Translations under genes and position numbers: made by a program
NCBI GenBank assembly: GCA_902465605.1
Contig: CABQNT010000004.1
Location: forward strand, 62,001 to 126,000
Direction: 5' to 3'
Length of the DNA stretch: 64,000 nucleotides
Source: Prevotella sp902465605
GTDB lineage: Bacteria; Bacteroidota; Bacteroidia; Bacteroidales; Bacteroidaceae
The notes under the pieces: generated by a model
What the model was told of the DNA's origin: nothing
Seen by the model: only the letters and a program-made list of their open reading frames with translations
Database searches by the model: none
Shown: piece after piece, positions 54,939 through 61,754 of the stretch
How the letters are laid out: every line of letters begins with the position of its first letter
How positions within the stretch are numbered: the first letter of the stretch is position 1

Positions 54939-55391
54939 TTACTCTTTATTTTTGGTATCCATACAGATGGTGACCGGACCATCGTTCACTAATTTTACCT
55001 GCATATCGGCACCAAACTCGCCAGTGCCAACTTCTTTCCCCAATTGGGTACTCAAACGTTCGCAAAACAACTGGTAGAGTGGGATAGAAATCTCGTGCCC
55101 CGCGGCTCGAATATACGAGGGACGGTTGCCTTTCTTATACGATGCCATGAGGGTAAACTGACTCACTACCAATATTTCGCCATTGATGTCGAGGATAGAT
55201 TTATTCATAATCCCCTGTTCATCATCGAACACACGAAGGTTGACAACCTTCTTTACAAGCCATTCAATATCGTCTTCGGTATCATCTTCACCTATCCCTA
55301 AAAGGATAAGAAAACCTTGCTGAATGGCCGATTTCATCGTGCCTTTGATGCTTACCGATGCTTCTGAAACTCTTTGTATGACAATTCTCAT
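54939..55391 (-). CDS. dtd: D-aminoacyl-tRNA deacylase
   Basis: 150 aa from ATG 55391 (MRIVIQRVSEASV); ten residues upstream in frame are not part of the family. FLILLGIGEDDTEDDIEWLVKKV, LVVSQFTLMASYKKGNRPSY (the SQFTL catalytic motif) and NDGPVTICMDT (the GP motif, GPVT) identify DTD. It removes D-amino acids mischarged on tRNA. First gene of dtd-mazG-deoC. Confidence 0.95.
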   Translation of the reverse strand: MRIVIQRVSEASVSIKGTMKSAIQQGFLILLGIGEDDTEDDIEWLVKKVVNLRVFDDEQGIMNKSILDINGEILVVSQFTLMASYKKGNRPSYIRAAGHEISIPLYQLFCERLSTQLGKEVGTGEFGADMQVKLVNDGPVTICMDTKNKE

Positions 55392-55512
55392 GTTACAAAG
55401 ATATTTATTTTTATGGTGCAAACCAAATAATCATTCGATAATTGAGCACATCTTTTATCTTCACGCGCTTTTCCTTTGATCTATAGGTAGTTATGGGGGC
55501 GTTTTAATTGCA

Positions 55513-55587
55513 TTGACTTTGGTGGTCAATCTCAATGACTTTGGTGCTTAAACTCATTGACTTTGACGGCCATTCTCCATGCAATTG
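55513..55587. repeat. Intergenic 22-bp-period array E
   Basis: Cores TTGACTTTG (55513), ATGACTTTG (55535), TTGACTTTG (55557) and ATGCAATTG (55579), each exactly 22 bp apart, with GTGGTCAATCTCA-like linkers. It is in the gap between dtd and the unknown gene at 55734. The core differs from array D mainly by GCT to GAC. Confidence 0.75.
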
Positions 55588-55660
55588 AAATGGCATGTTA
55601 TTCTCCTTGTTTCGCTGATGTTGTGCATCGCGTCGTATGTGGTAGTTCTGTTCATGAAAA

Positions 55661-55695
55661 ATCTCCCATTTGTCATCGCTTGACAGATGGGAGAT
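55661..55695 (-). terminator. Terminator after the gene at 55734
   Basis: ATCTCCCATTTGTCA (55661-55675) pairs with TGACAGATGGGAGAT (55681-55695) over 15 bp with one G-T pair. On the minus strand TTTTTCATG follows. Confidence 0.85.
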
Positions 55696-55733
55696 GGGTT
55701 GCAAAAAGTCCGATGAAATGGCTCTTTTTGGTC

Positions 55734-56129
55734 TTATAACAGTGCTGCAATGGCTTGTGCTGCCTCGCCCTCAAAGTATTTTAAATCACAAATGGGCGTG
55801 TTGCGGAAATCAGCATAACTCAGCACTTGGATGGCAACAAACTGTTTGTCGTCGGTCACGCATGCCTCAAGGCGATAGTTGCTGATGCTCAACTTCGTAG
55901 GTGATGTCATCTTTTTTGCCTGGCTTGCTACTTCTGTTTCCGCTGCATTGATAAGTTTCACGAATGCCTGGGCATCTTCTGCACTGTAGTAATTGATAAC
56001 TGCATTCAACTTGCTGTTCGTTGGTGTGTAGATGGCTTTGCTGCCCATGCCTAAAAATCCCTTTGAAATCTTGATATTTGGATTGTTCGAAATGGTTTCT
56101 GCCATCTCTAAATTTTTTATACTTGCCAT
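55734..56129 (-). CDS. Unknown cytoplasmic protein, 131 aa
   Basis: No signal peptide or membrane helix. The sequence alternates short strands and a helix (YYSAEDAQAFVKLINAAETEVASQAKKM), then a beta-rich end (YRLEACVTDDKQFVAIQVLSY) and an alanine-rich helix. I do not recognise the family. It has a strong terminator, and its coding look (regular amino-acid composition, full-length frame) supports a real gene. With the next gene it separates uvrC from dtd, genes that I recall as adjacent in other Bacteroidetes, which suggests an insertion. Confidence 0.6.
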   Translation of the reverse strand: MASIKNLEMAETISNNPNIKISKGFLGMGSKAIYTPTNSKLNAVINYYSAEDAQAFVKLINAAETEVASQAKKMTSPTKLSISNYRLEACVTDDKQFVAIQVLSYADFRNTPICDLKYFEGEAAQAIAALL

Positions 56130-56405
56130 AATTTTCTTCTTTTTATAGATTGTCTTGTTGATTTGTTTCCGAGCCGCTCAAAAATGTATATAATCATGAT
56201 ATACAGGTTGTTAGCACTTCTTTTCGGACGTTTTGAACCGATTGAAGGTAAGGTAGCCATGTTTATGACCTCTCTGTGGGCGAGTGGTTGGCTACCTTGC
56301 TATCGACATGTTTGAGGCAGCTTTTTACGATTTATTAGTGAAATCTCACTGTGCACACATGCTTTGATTGCTTGCGATGTGCGTACGGATTAAAAAGAAA
56401 ATGGG

Positions 56406-56834
56406 TCAACGAATGATTTGCCTCAATGCGATGACGTAGTAATCGCATGCGGCAGAGGATGGAATTGGGGTTGTGACCGTTGTGAGGTAGCGGTCGATTC
56501 CTTGAAAATGAAGCGAATAAAACCTGTTGTGAAACGTGTTTCGACTAAGTAGATGTGTTGGCTTCGCTGTAAACGAGGGCAGGATGCGCTGTGGACGGGT
56601 GTTGCTCAGGCGTACGGTTTGACTGGTGTCTGTGATGTTGGCGGTTTGTCTTTGGGCCGGTTCTATCGTGTCTTCGTAGATGCGGTCTTTGCTCTTTTCA
56701 TCATCGGAAAACCCAGACGTGCCGCCATCTTCAGCCATGCCGGGTCTCGTAACGTTGGCATGTGCTGTGCAAGTGTTCTGGTTGCCCAGCAATAGGACCA
56801 GAAGAAGCAGTAGGGTTTGTATCCAGGTTTTCAT
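56406..56834 (-). CDS. Unknown small secreted protein
   Basis: 142 aa with a very hydrophobic signal peptide (MKTWIQTLLLLLVLLLGNQNTCTAHA). The mature part is short, Thr- and Arg-rich and apparently disordered (DDEKSKDRIYEDTIEP, RQTANITDTSQTVRLSNTRPQ), ending in CDYYVIALRQIIR. I cannot name a family. The clear signal peptide argues for a real exported product. The 275-bp gap before 56130 contains no obvious structure apart from an imperfect GTAGCCA/TGGCTACC pair near 56258-56299. Confidence 0.55.
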   Translation of the reverse strand: MKTWIQTLLLLLVLLLGNQNTCTAHANVTRPGMAEDGGTSGFSDDEKSKDRIYEDTIEPAQRQTANITDTSQTVRLSNTRPQRILPSFTAKPTHLLSRNTFHNRFYSLHFQGIDRYLTTVTTPIPSSAACDYYVIALRQIIR

Positions 56835-56962
56835 CAGTCAGTTGACGTCTTTTGATAAGTTGTTTCTAAAGGATGCAGGTAGTGTGTACTACTGTCAGCG
56901 GCTATGAGATTGCGTTCAAATTGCTGTTGCGCAGCCTATTGACCGCAAAGATAAGCAATTTT

Positions 56963-58801
56963 TTATGGATTGTTGGGGTGAAAGTGATTGAAAATGATTT
57001 TTGCCTTTGCTTCTTTGATGATTTCGGTGAGCGTTTCCAAGTCTGAGTCTTTGATTCGTTTCACGCTCTTTAAGGCTTTTAGGAGTTGCTCTTTGGTTTT
57101 GGGACCGATGCCTTTGATGTCGTCTAATTCGCTGTGTAGTGCGTTTTTGCTTCGTTTGTCGCGATGGAAGGTGATGGCATACCTATGCACTTCATCTTGA
57201 ATGTGCGTGAGGAGGTGGAAAAGTTCGCTATCTGCTTTTAAACCAACGACTTGTGGTGGAAATCCGAATAGCAGCTCGTTGGTTCTGTGGCGGTCGTTTT
57301 TAGCCAGTCCTGCGATGGGTATTTGCAGGTGCAGCTCGTCTTCTAACACCTCTCTTACTACCTCCATCTGCCCTTTTCCGCCATCGGTGACAATCAAGTC
57401 GGGTAGGGGTGTCTGCTCTTCCATCATCCTGCTATATCGGCGACGCACCACCTCTTTCATAGATGCGTAATCGTCTGGACCGCTCACGGTCTTGATGTTG
57501 TATTTGCGATAGTCTTTCTTTGAGGGCTTCATACCCTTGAATACGATGCAACCTGCTACGGCATCGGTGCCGGAGATGTTGGAGTTGTCGAAACATTCGA
57601 TGTGATAGGGCAGCTTGGGGAGCTTGAGCTTGGTTTGCAATTCCTTCATCAAACGGGTCTGTTTTTGTTCTGGATTGAGCTTTTCCGATCGTTTGAGTCG
57701 ATCAAATTTATACTGTTTTCCGTTCATTTCAGACAGGTCCAGCAGGTGTTTCTTATCCCCACGTTGGGGAATGAAGAAGGTAGCATTGTTCAAACTCCAA
57801 TTGATTTCAAAGGGTACGATGATCTCTTTGGCCTTGCTTTTAAACCTGCTTCTGATCTCTTGGATGGCAGTAATGAGCAGTTCTTCATTGGTTTCATCAA
57901 GCTTTCGCTTATATTCAAAGGTAAAACTCTGGTTGATGGTGCCGTTTTTGACGTGGATGTAGTTGATGAAAGCGTTCTTTTTCTGGTCATCATCCGTGAG
58001 GGTGAAGACGTCTAAGTCTTGTATGGTGTTGCTTACTACCTCACTCTTCGCCACGAAACTGTTGAGCATTTCGTACTTTTGCTTAAGCTCTTCAGCCTCT
58101 TCAAACTTCAGTTCTTCTGCCTTTTTTAGCATTTGTTGGTAGAGAATCTTGCTCACTTCTCGGGTGTTCCCCTTTAATATTTCACAGGCTTGAGCAATGT
58201 TTTCCTGATAGTTTTCATGTGTCTGTTTTCCCACGCAGGGCGCTTTACAGTTGTGAATGTGATACTCCAAACAAGGTTTATACTTGCCTTGAGTGATACC
58301 TTCTGGGGTGATAGGGAAGCGGCAGGTGCGTGGTTTGTAGAGTTTTTTGATGAGTTCAAGAAGAGAATACATGATTGTGATTTGGCTATAGGGACCGTAA
58401 TAGGTGCCAAATCGCCTGTCAATGCGCCTGGTTTTGAAGATTCTGGGTAGATATTCTTTCGTCACACAGATGCTTGGGTAGGTCTTTCCGTCCTTTAGCA
58501 GTACGTTGTAGCGTGGATTGTACTTCTTAATAAGACTGTTTTCGAGTAGCAGTGCGTCCTCTTCAGTATTGACTACGGTGTAAGTGATGTCCCAAACTTT
58601 GCTGACAAGGACCTTGGTTTTGTAGCGATCTACTTCCTTTCGGAAATACGAAGAGACACGATTTTTCAAGTTCTTGGCCTTGCCTACATAGATAATTTGG
58701 TGGTCTTGATCATAGAATTGGTAGCTGCCAGGCTTCCCAGGCATGCTCAACGCTATACTTTTTAGGTGGTCAATTCTCTTTAAGTTTTCTTCTTTGTTCA
58801 T
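56963..58801 (-). CDS. uvrC: Excinuclease ABC subunit C
   Basis: 612 aa from ATG 58801. The GIY-YIG nuclease domain is at the N-terminus (PGSYQFYDQDHQIIYVGKAKNLKNRVSSYF) for the 3' incision. The UVR motif lies near residue 205 (KAEELKFEEAEELKQKYEML). The RNase H-like nuclease for the 5' incision has ECFDNSNISGTDAVAGCIVF and LIVTDGGKGQMEVVREVL. A C-terminal helix-hairpin-helix region (DIKGIGPKTKEQLLKAL) follows. Nucleotide excision repair. A parS-like site lies between this gene and apt upstream. Confidence 0.96.
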   Translation of the reverse strand: MNKEENLKRIDHLKSIALSMPGKPGSYQFYDQDHQIIYVGKAKNLKNRVSSYFRKEVDRYKTKVLVSKVWDITYTVVNTEEDALLLENSLIKKYNPRYNVLLKDGKTYPSICVTKEYLPRIFKTRRIDRRFGTYYGPYSQITIMYSLLELIKKLYKPRTCRFPITPEGITQGKYKPCLEYHIHNCKAPCVGKQTHENYQENIAQACEILKGNTREVSKILYQQMLKKAEELKFEEAEELKQKYEMLNSFVAKSEVVSNTIQDLDVFTLTDDDQKKNAFINYIHVKNGTINQSFTFEYKRKLDETNEELLITAIQEIRSRFKSKAKEIIVPFEINWSLNNATFFIPQRGDKKHLLDLSEMNGKQYKFDRLKRSEKLNPEQKQTRLMKELQTKLKLPKLPYHIECFDNSNISGTDAVAGCIVFKGMKPSKKDYRKYNIKTVSGPDDYASMKEVVRRRYSRMMEEQTPLPDLIVTDGGKGQMEVVREVLEDELHLQIPIAGLAKNDRHRTNELLFGFPPQVVGLKADSELFHLLTHIQDEVHRYAITFHRDKRSKNALHSELDDIKGIGPKTKEQLLKALKSVKRIKDSDLETLTEIIKEAKAKIIFNHFHPNNP

Positions 58802-58840
58802 CGCTATAAGTCCCTGTATCACAGGAAATGATAGTTTAAT

Positions 58841-58856
58841 TGTTTCATGTGAAACA
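58841..58856. other. parS: parS-like site 1
   Basis: TGTTTCATGTGAAACA differs by one base from the common parS sequence TGTTTCACGTGAAACA recognised by ParB. An identical 16-mer occurs 676 bp away at 59517-59532. It is intergenic, between apt and uvrC, close to mnmG, a gene often near parAB and origins. Confidence 0.55.
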
Positions 58857-58951
58857 TCCGTGTCTGCCCAACCACGATACGCTCCGTTGCAAATTTCGCG
58901 AGAGGGTAGTGGAGTTTACTTTCCACTACCGCTTGCATTTGTTACTGTTGA

Positions 58952-59482
58952 TTAAAATTGCAACAGGGATTCAATCTCGATGTCTTTGTCAAATTGTTCT
59001 CTACAATGTGGAAACTCGCTCTTGAGTTCAATGATAAAGTTCGCATAAATCTTTTTGGGATGGAACTTCTTCACCAGATCACAGGCTGCTTTCATTGTCC
59101 CTCCAGTCGCTAACAAGTCGTCATGTAATAGAACAATGTCATTCTCGTTGATAGCATCTTTATGAATTTCGATGGTGTCGATGCCGTATTCTTTTGCGTA
59201 ACTCTCTTGCACTGTTTCGCAAGGGAGTTTGCCTGGCTTGCGACATAAGACGATTCCAGCACCCAATTTGATGGCGATAGCGGATGACATTACGAAGCCA
59301 CGGCTCTCGATTCCTACAATCTTTGTAATGCCTTTGTTTTTGTATAATTCATACATTTCATCGCTGATAGTTCGTAAACATTCGGGATTTTTGAATAGAG
59401 TAGTAACATCTCTGAAGTTCACTCCTTTGATTGGCCAATCTTGTATGCTGCGCAAATTGTCCAAAAGTAATTTGTTGTTCAT
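58952..59482 (-). CDS. apt: Adenine phosphoribosyltransferase
   Basis: 176 aa. Makes AMP from adenine and PRPP. IQDWPIKGVNFRDVTTLFKNPE at the N-terminus, KIVGIESRGFVMSSAIAIKLGAGIVLCRKPGKLP (adenine pocket and flexible loop) and the PRPP loop IVLLHDDLLATGGTMKAAC are all present. Full family length. Lies between mnmG and uvrC on the same strand, with a parS-like site in each flanking spacer. Confidence 0.96.
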   Translation of the reverse strand: MNNKLLLDNLRSIQDWPIKGVNFRDVTTLFKNPECLRTISDEMYELYKNKGITKIVGIESRGFVMSSAIAIKLGAGIVLCRKPGKLPCETVQESYAKEYGIDTIEIHKDAINENDIVLLHDDLLATGGTMKAACDLVKKFHPKKIYANFIIELKSEFPHCREQFDKDIEIESLLQF

Positions 59483-59516
59483 TATTAATGCGTTATGTTG
59501 TTATTAAATATCTTAT

Positions 59517-59532
59517 TGTTTCATGTGAAACA
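59517..59532. other. parS: parS-like site 2
   Basis: TGTTTCATGTGAAACA, identical to 58841-58856, in the 80-bp mnmG-apt spacer. One mismatch to the consensus parS 16-mer. Confidence 0.55.
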
Positions 59533-59562
59533 TATCTGTTATGTGATTCCTTTCGATATAAG

Positions 59563-61434
59563 TTATCTCCCTAATAAAACCAGAAGAACATTGATATCGC
59601 TTGGTGAAATACCCGGTATTCTGCTGGCTTGTGCGAGTGTTTCGGGGTCGATTCGCTCTAACTTTTGGCGAGCTTCCGTAGATAATTCATGTAATTCGCT
59701 ATATTGAAAGCGTCCTTTTATCTTGATATCCCTTAGGCGGTGCATCTTTTCGGCCATGAGCTTTTCACGCTCAATGTAACCTTTGTATTTGATTTTTATT
59801 TCTGTTGCCTCTGCAATCTCTTCCTTCCGATTGCGAGGTTTGTTGAGCATTTCTTTCAAAGTTGTGATGTGTTCGGCAAGTTGTGTCAACGATACTTGTG
59901 GCCGACCCACGAGGTCAGATATCTTGGAGGTGCCGTGAAGGGGAGAGGTTCCTATGCTTTCAAGGAAATTGTTGATTTCATTCGGTTTAATCGGTGTTTG
60001 ATCACAGAAGTCAAGAAGAGCCTTAATGCTTTCCTTTTTCTCCATCCACCAATCGTAACGCTCGCGACTTGCCAGTCCTAATTGGTACGCTTTCTCCGTC
60101 AATCGTGCGTCGGCATCGTCTTGTCTCAATAGAATTCTGTATTCAGCGCGTGATGTAAACATGCGATATGGCTCATCAACTCCTTTGGTAGTCAAGTCAT
60201 CTATCAGCACACCGATGTAGCTTTCATCGCGGTGCATGACGAAAGGGTTGCTGTTTGAGCAATGCAGTGCAGCGTTCACGCCAGCCACCAAACCTTGTCC
60301 GGCGGCCTCTTCATATCCGGTAGTACCATTCACTTGTCCAGCTAAGAACAAACCTTTCAAAACCTTTGATTCCAACGTTAGTTTCAATTGGGTAGGGTCA
60401 AAGTAATCATACTCTATGGCATAGCCAGCCCTGTAGATCTTTGCATCACGAAAAGCAGGTATCTTGTGGATTGCTTCCAGTTGTATATGCAGCGGCATGC
60501 TCGATGAAAAGCCGTTCAAATACATTTCGTTGGTGCTTTCTCCTTCAGGTTCTAAAAACAGTGGATGCTGGTCTTTGTCGGGAAAAGTAACAAGCTTTGT
60601 CTCCACCGAAGGGCAATAACGAGGGCCTGTACTTTGTATTTGTCCGTTGAAAAGGGGAGAATCTGACAATCCTTGCCTCAATACTTCGTGACATTCTTGA
60701 TTGGTATAGCATGTCCAACAAGGTAGTTGTTTCAGCTTTCTTGGTTCACTCATGTAGCTGAATTGATGAAAGTCGTTTTCGCCATCCTGCCGTTCCATGT
60801 CCTCAAAATGCACTGTCCGTGCGTCAATTCTGACTGGAGTTCCTGTCTTCATGCGATCCACACGGATGCCGTGTCTCGAAATACTCTCACTCAAATGATA
60901 CACCGCAGGCTCGGCACAACGTCCGCCTGGCAGTTGATGTCGCCCGATATGCATCAGACCATTCAAGAAAGTTCCTGCTGTGATAACTACGCTTTTCGCT
61001 CTAAACTCAACTCCCCAAACCGTAATTACGCCAACGGCTTCTCCGTTTTCTACGATTAATTCGTGGGCTTCATCTTGCCAAATGTCAAGAAGTGGGGTGT
61101 TGTCCAACACTTTTCTCCATTCCCAGATGTATTTTCCTCGGTCGCATTGTGCGCGAGGACTCCACACAGCAGGTCCTTTACCCTTGTTGAGCATACGAAA
61201 CTGGATGGCCGTTGCGTCGGTAATGAGGCCCATCTGTCCCCCCAAAGCGTCAATCTCGCGAACGATTTGTCCTTTCGCTATGCCGCCAATGGCTGGGTTG
61301 CAACTCATCTGTCCCACCTTGTTCATGTCCATGGTGATGAGACAAGTACTTGCTCCCATGTTGGCCGATGCCGTCGCTGCCTCGCAACCAGCGTGTCCAC
61401 CACCTATTATTATAACGTCGTATTTGAATTTCAT
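59563..61434 (-). CDS. mnmG: tRNA uridine-5-carboxymethylaminomethyl modification enzyme MnmG
   Basis: 623 aa from ATG 61434 (MKFKYDVIIIGGGHAGCEAA). The FAD-binding GGGHAGCEAATASANMG is at the N-terminus, with SCNPAIGGIAKGQIVREIDALGG, VVITAGTFLNGLMHIG, GYEEAAGQGLVAGVNAAL (FAD/NAD region) and the C-terminal helical domain that contacts MnmE and tRNA (EIKIKYKGYIEREKLM, IPGISPSDINVLLV). It modifies the wobble uridine of several tRNAs. The spacer to apt holds a parS-like site. Confidence 0.96.
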   Translation of the reverse strand: MKFKYDVIIIGGGHAGCEAATASANMGASTCLITMDMNKVGQMSCNPAIGGIAKGQIVREIDALGGQMGLITDATAIQFRMLNKGKGPAVWSPRAQCDRGKYIWEWRKVLDNTPLLDIWQDEAHELIVENGEAVGVITVWGVEFRAKSVVITAGTFLNGLMHIGRHQLPGGRCAEPAVYHLSESISRHGIRVDRMKTGTPVRIDARTVHFEDMERQDGENDFHQFSYMSEPRKLKQLPCWTCYTNQECHEVLRQGLSDSPLFNGQIQSTGPRYCPSVETKLVTFPDKDQHPLFLEPEGESTNEMYLNGFSSSMPLHIQLEAIHKIPAFRDAKIYRAGYAIEYDYFDPTQLKLTLESKVLKGLFLAGQVNGTTGYEEAAGQGLVAGVNAALHCSNSNPFVMHRDESYIGVLIDDLTTKGVDEPYRMFTSRAEYRILLRQDDADARLTEKAYQLGLASRERYDWWMEKKESIKALLDFCDQTPIKPNEINNFLESIGTSPLHGTSKISDLVGRPQVSLTQLAEHITTLKEMLNKPRNRKEEIAEATEIKIKYKGYIEREKLMAEKMHRLRDIKIKGRFQYSELHELSTEARQKLERIDPETLAQASRIPGISPSDINVLLVLLGR

Positions 61435-61671
61435 ATTAATCAATTACCTTTCTTCTCCATGGGCATTTCTTGTTTCTGCGAGCCTGACAAGGCCTTTTCG
61501 TTGCCCAAATCTGTTATCCTTTTGAATCGTTGTGTCATTGCGCAGGCATTATTGTAAATGTCTGATAAACAAAGAACACAATACATCGCAAAAGTACGCA
61601 ATAAATTTTAATTATGACTTGATTACGAATTAAAAACCCTCTTTACTCCGATTTATTCAGTTTATTTTATC

Positions 61672-61735
61672 TATCTTTGCGTCAAATTGTCGTGGAACAT
61701 CCCGGTAGAACAATGGTAGGATTGGATTCCTACCG
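61672..61735 (+). promoter_or_regulatory. Promoter -7 box and alternative hairpins upstream of GH84
   Basis: TATCTTTG (61672-61679) fits the -7 consensus; no clear -33. In the leader, CTACCG (61730-61735) can pair with CGGTAG (61703-61708), while the overlapping TCCTACC (61728-61734) can pair with GGTAGGA (61715-61721). The two stems exclude each other, so a simple RNA switch is possible. The rest of the 320-bp gap is AT-rich without features. Confidence 0.4.
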
Positions 61736-61754
61736 TCCCTTATCTTTTTAAATT

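Noticed and set aside
61695..61740. tRNA-like stretch (GGTAGAACAATGGTAGG)
   Set aside because: Resembles a D-arm, but no acceptor stem, anticodon arm or T arm can be formed.
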